Shown piece after piece: positions 46,354 to 54,585 of a stretch of DNA of 64,000 nucleotides. The position numbers were made by a program, and so were the translations under genes. The first letter of the stretch is position 1; the number at the start of each line of letters is the position of its first letter. The stretch comes from Melioribacteraceae bacterium 4301-Me (GTDB taxonomy: Bacteria; Bacteroidota; Ignavibacteria; Ignavibacteriales; Melioribacteraceae). The notes beneath the pieces were generated by a model. That model worked only from the letters and a program-made list of their open reading frames with translations. It ran no database searches and was not told the DNA's origin. Location: positions 186,001-250,000 of the forward strand of contig JBGORM010000004.1 in the NCBI GenBank assembly GCA_041538185.1, given 5' to 3'.

Positions 46354-46909
46354 TCCTTTAATTTTTGATGTTTTTCAACTGATTAGATGATTAATTAGTT
46401 CCAAAAGTTGTTCCAAAGTTATCAAGGAAATTTGGAATAAAAACTTGTTCCTTTTTGATATTAATATTTTGTGCTTTTATTGGAATAGCAGCGAGGTATG
46501 TACCTTTTTTTTGTCGAATCAAGTGGCTTATAAAAATAATTTATCCACGCAAAAATACGGCATTTTTCTAAAAAATGAAAAAAAATTATAAAATTTTTTT
46601 AGTCATTTATTCTTCTCTATACCAGTTAATTAAATTATTAGGTAAATTTTATTAAAAAAGTAAAAATCTAATATTTCTTATCAGTAGTCCTTCAAAATCT
46701 CATATTTTGTTTAAGTATTTTCTTAAAATGATACGAATTAGCCTGGATTTGATGCACATTTTATATCAAGCTTAACTTTTTGTACTTAGTTGTTAGCTTT
46801 TAATTTCCCTAAGTTTGTTAGCAGTGCACTTTTTGCTAAATGATAGATTTTCTTGCTGAAAAATTCTGGATAAAATTAAACCTGTTTGCCGACATGCAGA
46901 TGTGCGGCT
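46354..46909. other. 556-base non-coding region between rpoD and trxA, rpoD leader
   Basis: No reading frame or RNA gene is seen. CAAAGTTA at 46414–46421 reads TAACTTTG on the minus strand, a match to the Bacteroidetes TAnnTTTG element about 60 bases before rpoD, but no good −33 partner is found. AGTTCCAAAAGTTGTTCCAAAG (46397 on) carries a repeated TTCCAAA that can pair with TTTGGAA at 46431–46437. AGGTATGTACCT (46494–46505) is a 12-base palindrome followed by T8. GCCGACAT-GCAG-ATGTGCGGC (46888–46908) is a hairpin just past the trxA stop and may be its terminator. Confidence 0.35.
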
Positions 46910-47278
46910 CTATTCTATTTCTTTATTGTTCAATAAAATGCTTTCTATAGCTTCAATTAATGTTTCTTTTGGCAATGCACCTACAGCCATCTGAGGCTTA
47001 TCATCTTTTGGAATAAACAAAAGAGAAGGGATACTTCTTATACCAAAAATTGCAGCAAGTTCTTGTTCTTCTTCGGTGTCGACTTTATAGACATTGATTT
47101 TGTCTTTATAAGTTTCAGAAAGTTCTTCTAAAATAGGAGCCACCATTTTACATGGTGCGCACCAGTCAGCGTAAAAATCAATTAATGCTGGCAGTTCACC
47201 TTTATAATTCCATTCAGTGTTATTTTCATAATCAAAAATTTTTTCTAAAAAATCTGCTTTTGTGATATGAGTAGTCAT
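46910..47278 (-). CDS. trxA: Thioredoxin
   Basis: 122 residues with one thioredoxin fold and the redox site WCAPCK in ALIDFYADWCAPCKMVAP (about residues 31–48), VYKVDTEEEQELAAIFGIRSIPSLLF with the cis-proline, and a Gly-containing C-terminal helix. WCAPC instead of WCGPC is a common variant in this phylum. There is no signal peptide, so it acts in the cytosol. The 15-residue N-terminal stretch before the fold (ADFLEKIFDYENNTEWNY) is slightly longer than usual. It is a single-gene unit. Confidence 0.93.
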   Translation of the reverse strand: MTTHITKADFLEKIFDYENNTEWNYKGELPALIDFYADWCAPCKMVAPILEELSETYKDKINVYKVDTEEEQELAAIFGIRSIPSLLFIPKDDKPQMAVGALPKETLIEAIESILLNNKEIE

Positions 47279-47448
47279 TTTTTACCTTTTTTATATTAAA
47301 GACTGATGTAAGATGCTTAAAAAAGAATTAGGATTCAATGTTTGCAGAATTAATTTTACTTTTTTTCTAAAAATATTTTAGTGGGACTAATTTTTATTAG
47401 TGAATATGATTAACTTTACCATAGAAATTAAATTGAAAAGAGGAAAAA

Positions 47449-48060
47449 ATGAAAATCAAACCATTATATATTTACTTAGGATTATTTATTGTGGCAATAG
47501 CTTTGGTTATAGTGCTTGATGCGAAAAAGGGAAACGAAATAAAAAATGAGAGCTTACAGCAAAATATTCCCAATGATGAAATTCATAAAGGTCTTACGGG
47601 CGACCAAGCGCCATCGAAATCTAATTTGCGTGAAAGCGCAATAAAAAAAATGGAAGAACTAAGAAAAGCAGTAGAAGCAAATCCAAATGATACTGCAAAG
47701 GTTAAAGAATACGCAATGATGCTTGCAATGGGTCATCAACCTCAAAAAGCTATTGAACTGTTTGAAGGTATACTTGCAAAAGATTCAAAGAGAATAGACA
47801 TATTGTTAACTTTATCTTTTTTGTATTATAACCAAGGAAATTTTGATAAAGCCGAACAAGCCACACAAAAGATATTGGCAATTGATAAAAACCAACAAGA
47901 AGCTAATTTTAATTTGGGAGTAATTGCGGAAGCGAAACAAGAAACACAAAGAGCTAAAGAGATATTTGAAAATGTGATAAAAAAGTTTCCCAATACAGAT
48001 GTTGCTGTTCAGGCTCAACAAGCGCTTGAGCAACTTAAGGCTAAAAAATCTTCTAAATAA
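47449..48060 (+). CDS. Membrane-anchored tetratricopeptide repeat protein
   Basis: 203 residues. One N-terminal membrane segment (YIYLGLFIVAIALVIVL, residues 7–23) is followed by a polar linker and about three TPR units: AKVKEYAMMLAMGHQPQKAI, RIDILLTLSFLYYNQGNFDK and QEANFNLGVIAEAKQETQ. The soluble part should face the periplasm. Such proteins usually scaffold envelope complexes; the partner is unknown. The ATG follows AGAGGAAAAA. Its stop is 4 bases from the stop of the eIF2B-like gene on the other strand. Confidence 0.8.
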   Translation: MKIKPLYIYLGLFIVAIALVIVLDAKKGNEIKNESLQQNIPNDEIHKGLTGDQAPSKSNLRESAIKKMEELRKAVEANPNDTAKVKEYAMMLAMGHQPQKAIELFEGILAKDSKRIDILLTLSFLYYNQGNFDKAEQATQKILAIDKNQQEANFNLGVIAEAKQETQRAKEIFENVIKKFPNTDVAVQAQQALEQLKAKKSSK

Positions 48061-48064
48061 TAAA

Positions 48065-48856
48065 TTAGTTCGAAATTATTCTTGTGATTAGAGATTTTGG
48101 AATTTCTTCAAAGTAGAGATTTTCTATAAAGAGATGCGGATGCTCATAAGTCCAAATCTCTTTTTTATTTTTAAGTGTCTGTTCAAATTGATTTGTCATC
48201 TTGAATTTGTTTTTATCTGCTAAAACGTAGAAGGGTTTCTTGTAATATTTGCATGCAAAAGCCAAAGACTTGCTGCCCATTTTATTTACCACAGAATAAT
48301 TTTTAAGTATTGCATCTGCGCCAATTAAAGCACAATCTATTTTTTTTACAACTTCAGGTATCATTGCTTCAGTAATAAGCTGAACATTGATATTCTTTTC
48401 TAATAGTTTTTTTGCTAAAATACGCCCTTCAAATTTTGGACGGGATTCTGAAATAATTACTTCTAAGTTTTTGTTTTTACCTGCATAATACTCTAAAAAT
48501 GCAAGAATGGTTTTACTATTTGATATGGTGATTATAACATTATAATTCTTTAATACTCTGTAACAATTTTTAATTAGCTTAGATATTCTTTCATGAAAAA
48601 TTAATTCGTAATCTTTTAATAGCTGTCCTAATTTATCCATGCTCTTTTTTTGCATTGCAAGACATTTTTTTAAGTACTGTTGAACAATTTCAAATGTTGT
48701 AAATTCTTTCAGTAGGAAAGAAATAATTTGTTTTATATTCTTACTGGAATCATACTTTTTTAATAAATAATTATTTATTGATAGCAAAATATCTGTACTA
48801 CCGGAAGTCTTGTCAGAGATGATTTGCTTGAGCTGTTTATCAACTGTAAATGCCAT
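48065..48856 (-). CDS. eIF2B/MtnA-superfamily protein (ribose-1,5-bisphosphate isomerase-like), possibly non-catalytic
   Basis: 263 residues with an N-terminal helical half and the C-terminal Rossmann-like half of the eIF2B–MtnA–R15P isomerase superfamily: VIISESRPKFEGRILAKKL (about residues 133–151), CALIGADAILKNYSVVNKMG with the conserved D181 and N191–K192, then PFYVLADKNKF. In the isomerases (MtnA, archaeal R15P isomerase) a catalytic Cys sits in a THCNS motif; here it reads TISNS, with Ser112. Bacterial proteins of this kind are little studied. It is the last gene of a four-gene run with Usp, a cyclic-nucleotide-binding protein and a HisA-like protein, and is separated from Usp by 3 bases. 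Confidence 0.75.
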   Translation of the reverse strand: MAFTVDKQLKQIISDKTSGSTDILLSINNYLLKKYDSSKNIKQIISFLLKEFTTFEIVQQYLKKCLAMQKKSMDKLGQLLKDYELIFHERISKLIKNCYRVLKNYNVIITISNSKTILAFLEYYAGKNKNLEVIISESRPKFEGRILAKKLLEKNINVQLITEAMIPEVVKKIDCALIGADAILKNYSVVNKMGSKSLAFACKYYKKPFYVLADKNKFKMTNQFEQTLKNKKEIWTYEHPHLFIENLYFEEIPKSLITRIISN

Positions 48857-48859
48857 CGG

Positions 48860-49330
48860 CTATTTTGGGTTATTATTAAATTGAAATCCTTTTATAGGTT
48901 CTCTTAAGGTTAGGACTGGGCAAGGAGCTTTTCTTACGACTTTTTCCGCTGTGCTGCCGAACAATAAATGTTCAACGCCGGTATGACCGTGCGTAGCAAT
49001 TATAATCAAATCCACATCTTTTTCTTTGGCAGTCTCGTAAATTTCTACAAAAGGTTTGCCTGTTTTTATAATTGTTTCAACTTCTAATTCTGTACCCACG
49101 AAATTTTTAGCTAAAGAATTTAACTCCTCTTCAGCTCTTTTGTGAATATCAATATTAATAGTTGGTATTGCTACTTGTCCCATGCTAAAATCTGCTGGGT
49201 AAACTATTGGTTCAATTACGTAAATCAGATACATCTTAGCATTGAAGTATTTTGCAAAGTTTACTGCGTACTTCAATGCATTTTTGGAATAATCGGAGAA
49301 ATCGATTGGGACTAAAATTTTTTTTATCAT
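48860..49330 (-). CDS. Universal stress protein (UspA family)
   Basis: 156 residues, single Usp domain: KILVPIDFSDYSKNALKYAV at the N-terminus, DLIIIATHGHTGVEHLLFG and STAEKVVRKAPCPVLTLRE. The GHTGVEHLLFGS stretch carries the G-x2-G-x9-G(S/T) ATP-binding pattern, so this is probably an ATP-binding Usp. It stands between the cyclic-nucleotide-binding gene (14-base gap) and the eIF2B-like gene (3-base gap), so it should be expressed with them. Confidence 0.92.
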   Translation of the reverse strand: MIKKILVPIDFSDYSKNALKYAVNFAKYFNAKMYLIYVIEPIVYPADFSMGQVAIPTINIDIHKRAEEELNSLAKNFVGTELEVETIIKTGKPFVEIYETAKEKDVDLIIIATHGHTGVEHLLFGSTAEKVVRKAPCPVLTLREPIKGFQFNNNPK

Positions 49331-49344
49331 TTTTTATACCTTTT

Positions 49345-49872
49345 TTATTTTGCTCTAATGCTGTTATATAAATTAAAATAATCTTGGTTGAGTGTACGAA
49401 GTCTTGTTGCGATTATTTGAGTAATGCCTCTAAGTATTTGGATCCCTTCTTTTGGATGAGCTTCAATGAATTCATCTAAGTCAGGCTTAAAAATTACTGC
49501 CAATTGAGATTCCTTTAACGAGAGGGCTGAAGCAGAGCGTGTTTCTTCATCGAGCAAAGCGACCTCACCAAAAAAATCACCACTTTTTAGTAAAGCAATA
49601 TCAAACCTCTCGCCATCGTCTGTCGTTTGGGTAATTAAAACTTCACCACTAATTATTATATATAAGCCAATGCCCGGGTCACCTTGATAAAAAATGTACT
49701 CATTTGCAGAATAAGCTCTATTATGGATTAGTCTCAACAAAGAGCGAATCAATTTTTGGTTTAACTTTTTAAACGGCGGCATAGAACAAATAATGCTTTC
49801 AACTTCGCTTTTTTCTGCAGGTGGCTTAAATAAGTTACTCCAAAAACTTCCAATTCTAATTGGTTCATTCAT
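49345..49872 (-). CDS. Cyclic-nucleotide-binding domain protein without DNA-binding domain
   Basis: 175 residues, essentially one cNMP-binding fold: ANEYIFYQGDPGIGLYIIIS, then GEVLITQTTDDGERF, and the phosphate-binding-cassette-like GDFFGEVALLDEETRSASA (about residues 112–130). The C-terminus is a helix (GITQIIATRLRTLNQDYFNLYN) and ends without a winged helix, so it is not a Crp-type regulator. Arg in ETRSASA fits cAMP or cGMP binding. It might act as a sensor subunit for the neighbouring proteins. Gaps are 29 bases to the HisA-like gene and 14 to Usp. Confidence 0.85.
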   Translation of the reverse strand: MNEPIRIGSFWSNLFKPPAEKSEVESIICSMPPFKKLNQKLIRSLLRLIHNRAYSANEYIFYQGDPGIGLYIIISGEVLITQTTDDGERFDIALLKSGDFFGEVALLDEETRSASALSLKESQLAVIFKPDLDEFIEAHPKEGIQILRGITQIIATRLRTLNQDYFNLYNSIRAK

Positions 49873-49901
49873 AGGACGACCATAGTTTTAGTATTATTAA
49901 G

Positions 49902-50654
49902 TTATTGAAATATCCCATGTTCAGCAACACGCCAAATTTTTTGACAGGGAAATTTATTTTCGTAAAGTGCTCTTCCAATGATTACAGAGTCAACATAATC
50001 TTTTGCTTCGTTTTGAAGTCTAATTAAATCGTGATAACCGCCTATACCACCAGAATGAGTTACCTTGCATTCTGAGACTTCAGCAATTCTTTTCGAAAGC
50101 TCAATATTTGGTCCGGATAACATTCCATTAGTTTTTACATCAGTAACAATAAACCTTTTTACACCATATTCTTTCAATTTAGCTGCAAATTCTTCAGGCT
50201 TTAAGCCAGTTTTATACTTTCTGCCGTAAACTACTACTTGATTATCTATCACATCAATTGCAGCTACAATTTTATTAGGTGAAAATTCTTCTAAGAGTTT
50301 TACGAATAATTTTGGATTTTCGTAAGCCATAGTACCTAATACTACTCGAAATACACCTAAACTAAAAGCTTCATGTACATCTTCCATCGTTCTTAAGCCC
50401 GCACCAAATTCAACTGGTATAATTACGGATTCACATATTTTTCTTATGATGTTAAAATTAACATGGGAATGTTCAGATGCAGAGTTGAAATCTACAACAT
50501 GAATTATTTTGGCATTTTCCGCACGCCATATCATTGCCATTTCAACTGGGTCATTACAATACTCTGGACAATTTAGTTCTGGTATTCCTTGAACTACTCG
50601 AACAGTTTTACCATCTCTTATGTCAATCGATGGAATAACTAATAAGCTTGACAT
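49902..50654 (-). CDS. HisA-like TIM-barrel protein with altered active site
   Basis: 250 residues resembling HisA, which isomerises ProFAR in histidine synthesis: VIPSIDIRDGKTVRVVQG at the start (catalytic-base D11 kept), VEFGAGLRTMEDV, VAAIDVIDNQVVVYG and the phosphate-binding SGGIGGYHDL and IGRALYE. In HisA and HisF the second catalytic Asp lies in a DGT(L) motif after strand 5. Here that place reads TDVKTNGMLSG, with Asn166 for Asp. No other his gene adjoins it apart from a degenerate HisH 6.5 kb away. It is the first gene of the run with cNMP-binding, Usp and eIF2B-like genes, so a role outside histidine synthesis is likely. AAAGGAG precedes the ATG. Confidence 0.8.
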   Translation of the reverse strand: MSSLLVIPSIDIRDGKTVRVVQGIPELNCPEYCNDPVEMAMIWRAENAKIIHVVDFNSASEHSHVNFNIIRKICESVIIPVEFGAGLRTMEDVHEAFSLGVFRVVLGTMAYENPKLFVKLLEEFSPNKIVAAIDVIDNQVVVYGRKYKTGLKPEEFAAKLKEYGVKRFIVTDVKTNGMLSGPNIELSKRIAEVSECKVTHSGGIGGYHDLIRLQNEAKDYVDSVIIGRALYENKFPCQKIWRVAEHGIFQ

Positions 50655-50832
50655 TTCTCCTTTACCTTTTATTACCTATTGTCATTCTAAATAATTGTTA
50701 AAATAATAATAAGAAAAAATAACTAATTGAATATATAAAGAAAATTTATTAGCCGAAGCATAGGGTTTTGAGTGGAATTAAAAATCCGCAAAATTATTGA
50801 CTTTTCTTACCCTTATAAGCATATTTGAAAAT

Positions 50833-51687
50833 ATGAGTACGGACTATAATCTTATAACAACCGATGGTCAGAAAATTCAAATTACTACATTTGGCGAGGA
50901 AAATACAAATCCAAAGAATTGTCTTATATATGTTCATGGTTTTAAGGGTTTTAAGGATTGGGGTTTTGTACCGTACACCGCAAAATATTTTGCTTCAAAA
51001 AATTTTTATGTAGTTACTTTCCACGAAGTGGTGGATTCTCATAATTTTTCTCATAATGGAATTGGTGAAAATAAAACAGAACTTACCGAGTTAGAAAAGT
51101 TTGCGAACAATACAATAAGCAGAGAGATAAGCGAGCTTAATGAAGTAATTAACGCAACATTAAATGGTTTTTTGGGATTTAGCTCCATAAGAAAAATAGG
51201 ATTAATAGGGCACAGTCGAGGCGGTGCAGTCGCTTTAATAGCAGCATCTCAAAGAGCCGAAATAAGTGCTGTGGCAACATGGTCAGCTATCTCCAAATTT
51301 AACCGTTATACAGATAGACAAAAAGAACAGTGGAAGAAAAATGGTTATATCGAAATCTTAAACACACGCACTAATCAATTAATGCGTTTAAATTTGAGTT
51401 TATTGGAAGACATAGAAAAAAATTCTAATGGTTTACTAAATATTCAAAGAGCTGTGGAAAATTTAAACAAGCCATTACTCATTGCGCATGGAATGCAAGA
51501 CCTTACAGTTCCTATTGCCGAAGCGGAGGATTTATATAATTGGTCAAATAAATCTTTAACCGAATTTTTTACTTTAGGTGCTACAGGTCATACTTTCGAT
51601 ATTAAACATCCCTTTGAAGGCTCAAATGAGAAGTTTGAACAGCTCTTAAACAAAACTTACAATTTCTTTAAGCACAATTTAAGTTAA
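50833..51687 (+). CDS. Alpha/beta hydrolase (serine hydrolase)
   Basis: 284 residues from ATG 50833; the in-frame TTG at 50797 would add an implausible leader. The oxyanion region is IYVHGFKGFKDW, the nucleophile elbow GLIGHSRGGAVAL, the acid LIAHGMQDLTVP and the His GATGHTFDIKHP. There is no signal peptide, so it is cytosolic. It resembles the dienelactone-hydrolase/acyl-esterase type; the substrate is unknown. It lies 13 bases before bioY. A biotin-pathway esterase role (BioH/BioG-like) is conceivable but not supported by the sequence. Confidence 0.88.
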   Translation: MSTDYNLITTDGQKIQITTFGEENTNPKNCLIYVHGFKGFKDWGFVPYTAKYFASKNFYVVTFHEVVDSHNFSHNGIGENKTELTELEKFANNTISREISELNEVINATLNGFLGFSSIRKIGLIGHSRGGAVALIAASQRAEISAVATWSAISKFNRYTDRQKEQWKKNGYIEILNTRTNQLMRLNLSLLEDIEKNSNGLLNIQRAVENLNKPLLIAHGMQDLTVPIAEAEDLYNWSNKSLTEFFTLGATGHTFDIKHPFEGSNEKFEQLLNKTYNFFKHNLS

Positions 51688-51700
51688 ATAAGAGGTTAGC

Positions 51701-52261
51701 ATGTTTTCTTTTGAAAATGTTAATAAAAATACTGTTAAAGAAGTTTTCTTGGCAGCAAAACAAAATAGTCTATTTCATGTTCTTAGCTTTACGCTACTTA
51801 CTGCTTTGTCTGCTCAAGTTATTGTTCCTGTTGAACCAGTGCCATTTACTTTGCAAACAATGTTTGTAGTTTTATCCGGTGCATTTCTTGGCGCTAAAAA
51901 TGGGTTTTTTAGCCAAAGCATATATTTAATTTTAGGAATTATTGGTTTTCCTGTCTTCGCTGGTTTTTCATTTGGACTTACAAAAATATTTGGTCCCACA
52001 GGCGGTTACTTGTTATCATTTCCTTTCGCAGCTTATCTGGTAGGTTATTTTGTAGAAAGAAATAAATCCAAATTTAATGTAGTATTTTCTATTGTACTGG
52101 CTAATATTTTAATTTTGTTTATTGGTGCTGCTTATTTGGCAGTATTTTTCGGCGGCAATTTCTCAAAAGCTCTTTTTAGCGGTGCTGTAATTTTTTCTGT
52201 ATGGGATATTATTAAAATGTCTGCCGCAATAAGTATTTATTTTGCTTTTACTAAAAAATAA
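51701..52261 (+). CDS. bioY: Biotin ECF transporter S component
   Basis: 186 residues, six membrane helices, with the BioY family motifs VIVPVEPVPFTLQTMFVVLSG (substrate-binding loop), GAFLGAKNGFFSQSIYLILG, IGFPVFAGFSFGLTKIFGPTGGYLLSFPFAAYLVG and IKMSAAISIYFAF at the end. It takes up biotin, either with a shared ECF module encoded elsewhere or alone. No ecfA or ecfT is near. It is between the hydrolase gene (13-base gap) and the iron–sulphur oxidoreductase gene (17-base gap). Confidence 0.94.
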   Translation: MFSFENVNKNTVKEVFLAAKQNSLFHVLSFTLLTALSAQVIVPVEPVPFTLQTMFVVLSGAFLGAKNGFFSQSIYLILGIIGFPVFAGFSFGLTKIFGPTGGYLLSFPFAAYLVGYFVERNKSKFNVVFSIVLANILILFIGAAYLAVFFGGNFSKALFSGAVIFSVWDIIKMSAAISIYFAFTKK

Positions 52262-52277
52262 GCTGGTTGTTAATCTT

Positions 52278-54278
52278 ATGGGATTAAAAAATATCATTTT
52301 CATTATTGTTTTTATTCTTTCCTTCTCTTTTTTGTTTTACAATCTAAATAGAGTAATAAAATTCCTTAAGCTGGGTCAAAAAGAAAACAGGTTCGATAAC
52401 ATTTATGAAAGAATTAAAAATGTTCTTAAGGTTGCATTTGGACAATCAAAATTGCTTCGTGACCCAATAGCAGGTACAATTCACTTTTTAATTTTTTGGG
52501 GATTTGTACTATTTCTCTTTGCTGTTGTCGAGTCTATTATTCAAGGATTTTACTCACCTTTTAGTTGGCAATTTTTAGGACTCTTATACTCACTTATTAC
52601 TATTGTTCAGGATATATTTGGTGTATTAGTAATAATTTCTTGTCTCTATGCTTTGTTTAGAAGATTTGTTCAGAAAGTTCCCCGTCTTAACGCCGGCAAA
52701 AAAGAAAGTATTGATGCGGCAATTATTTTAGTATTAATACTATTAGTTGTGATGTCAATGTTTGGACTTAATATTTCACACATTGCAGAAAGAGGTTTTA
52801 TTTTATCGAAATACGAGTTAAGACCTTTAAGTGAAATTTTAAGTCAATCTTTCTTTAAGTTAAACAGCAGCAATGCCAGTTCATGGTACGAAATTTTTTG
52901 GTGGATGCATATTTTATTTGTTTTTGGTTTTATGAATTACCTTCCTTATTCAAAACACTTTCATGTAATTACTTCTATACCGAATGTATACTTTAATAAG
53001 GTTGGCAAAGAGAAATATGTTCTCAAGAAATTAGATCTTGAGGATGAAAAAATTGAGCAATATGGTGTTTTAGATTTTGAACACCTTACATGGAAACAAA
53101 TATTAGATGGCTTTGCATGTACTGAATGTGGAAGATGCACTGAAGCTTGTCCTGCTGCAAACACTGGCAAGCCACTATCACCAAGAAAAATTATTGTTGA
53201 TATCAGAAAAAGGACAGAAGAAAAAGCACCACTATTGTTGAATCAAGATAATGAAAACGAAGATATTTTATCTAAGACACTTGTGCATTACTATATAAAA
53301 GATGAAGAACTTTGGTCGTGCACAACTTGTAATGCTTGTGTTTATGAATGTCCAGTTACCATTGAACACGTTGATTCAATAATTGATATGCGAAGAAATT
53401 TGGTGTTAATGGAATCCAACTTCCCAGCTGAACTAAATACTGTATTCAAAAATCTTGAAACTAATTTCACACCTTGGGCTTTTAATGCAAGCGATAGGGC
53501 AAATTGGGCAGAAGGAATGGGTGTAAAAACAATGGCAGAAGATCCAAGCTGTGAAATTTTGTTTTGGGTAGGATGCGCTGGCTCCTTTGATGCTCGTTAT
53601 CAAAAAGTGACTAAATCTATTGCAAAATTACTGCAAATTGCTAATATTAATTTTAGAATACTTGGCAATGAAGAAAAATGTAACGGTGATACCGCAAGAA
53701 GACTTGGAAACGAATACCTTGCACAACTGTTAATGAAAGATAATGTTGATAAGCTAAATAGTTATAATGTTAAAAAAATAGTTACTGCTTGTCCACATTG
53801 TTACAATTCTTTGAAAAATGAATACCCGCAATTTGGTGGTAATTATGAAGTAGTTCATCATACTGAATTGATTCTTCAGTTAATAGAGGAAGGGAAGATT
53901 AAGATAAATCATAATCAGAATAAACAAAAGGTAACTTACCACGATTCCTGTTATTTGGGACGTTATAATAGTATATATGAACAGCCAAGAAAGTCGCTGA
54001 GTAAAATAAAAAATCTTGAAATTGTAGAAATGAAACGAAGCAGAGATAAAGGTTTTTGTTGTGGTGCGGGCGGAGGCAGAATGTTTTTAGAAGAAACTAT
54101 AGGTACACGGATTAATATTAATCGAGCCGAAGAAGCAATTAATACCGGCTCGGATGTAGTTGCTTCGGCTTGCCCGTTTTGCATGACAATGTTGACAGAT
54201 GGAATAAAATCTTTAGAAAAATCAGAAACAGTTAGTGTGAAAGATATTGCTGAAATTGTTCTTGAAAACATTAATTAA
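52278..54278 (+). CDS. Membrane-bound iron–sulphur oxidoreductase, EMO/HdrD-like
   Basis: 666 residues from ATG 52278; a TTG at 52242 inside bioY is less likely. The N-terminal 230 residues hold five or six membrane helices of the NarI/cytochrome-b type (IIFIIVFILSFSFLF, FLIFWGFVLFLFAVVESII, WMHILFVFGFMNYLPYSKH with likely haem-ligand His). Two 4Fe-4S sites follow (CTECGRCTEACP and CTTCNACVYECP). Two CCG domains come last (VGCAGSFD, KCNGD, CPHCYN; then HDSCYLG, FCCGAGGG, CPFC). This is the layout of ETF:(mena)quinone oxidoreductases (EMO), which pass electrons from acyl-CoA oxidation to quinone. No etfAB is in the window. Confidence 0.88.
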   Translation: MGLKNIIFIIVFILSFSFLFYNLNRVIKFLKLGQKENRFDNIYERIKNVLKVAFGQSKLLRDPIAGTIHFLIFWGFVLFLFAVVESIIQGFYSPFSWQFLGLLYSLITIVQDIFGVLVIISCLYALFRRFVQKVPRLNAGKKESIDAAIILVLILLVVMSMFGLNISHIAERGFILSKYELRPLSEILSQSFFKLNSSNASSWYEIFWWMHILFVFGFMNYLPYSKHFHVITSIPNVYFNKVGKEKYVLKKLDLEDEKIEQYGVLDFEHLTWKQILDGFACTECGRCTEACPAANTGKPLSPRKIIVDIRKRTEEKAPLLLNQDNENEDILSKTLVHYYIKDEELWSCTTCNACVYECPVTIEHVDSIIDMRRNLVLMESNFPAELNTVFKNLETNFTPWAFNASDRANWAEGMGVKTMAEDPSCEILFWVGCAGSFDARYQKVTKSIAKLLQIANINFRILGNEEKCNGDTARRLGNEYLAQLLMKDNVDKLNSYNVKKIVTACPHCYNSLKNEYPQFGGNYEVVHHTELILQLIEEGKIKINHNQNKQKVTYHDSCYLGRYNSIYEQPRKSLSKIKNLEIVEMKRSRDKGFCCGAGGGRMFLEETIGTRININRAEEAINTGSDVVASACPFCMTMLTDGIKSLEKSETVSVKDIAEIVLENIN

Positions 54279-54308
54279 TAAACCAATATTAACACAAGGA
54301 GGATTAAT

Positions 54309-54518
54309 ATGAGTCAAAAGTATCAGCAATTAGTAGAATATTTAAAATCTCTTGAAGTAGATGTTCAAAAATTCTACGAAAAGGGACAAGCAGCTGCGGG
54401 TACGAGACTCCGTAAGGGTCTAAGTGAACTTAAAAGAATGGCACAAGAAATTCGAAATGAAGTTCAAGAGATTAAAGCCCAAAGAAAAAATCAAAAATCT
54501 TCTAGTGGTGAAAATTAA
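54309..54518 (+). CDS. Hc1-like small histone H1-type protein
   Basis: 69 residues: YQQLVEYLKSLEVDVQKFYEKG, then AAAGTRLRKGLSELKRMAQEI, then a lysine-rich polar tail. This matches the histone H1-like Hc1 proteins common in Bacteroidetes and chlamydiae, presumed to bind DNA. The ribosome site AAGGAGG is the strongest in this part of the window, suggesting high expression. It has its own terminator at 54551. It follows the EMO-like gene after 30 bases. Confidence 0.85.
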   Translation: MSQKYQQLVEYLKSLEVDVQKFYEKGQAAAGTRLRKGLSELKRMAQEIRNEVQEIKAQRKNQKSSSGEN

Positions 54519-54550
54519 AAATTATATTCACTCTGTATAAGCTTAGTGTA

Positions 54551-54585
54551 TAGGCTGGAAGACTGGTTCTCCAGCCTAATTTTTT
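54551..54585 (+). terminator. Terminator after the Hc1-like gene
   Basis: TAGGCTGGA (54551–54559) pairs perfectly with TCCAGCCTA (54570–54578), with a 10-base loop, followed by ATTTTTT. A compact GC-rich stem with a T run, 32 bases after the stop codon. Confidence 0.88.

Noticed and set aside
42823..50654. A histidine biosynthesis cluster (HisH-like and HisA-like genes)
   Set aside because: The two genes are 6.5 kb apart on opposite strands, each lacks a key catalytic residue, and no other his gene lies between or beside them.
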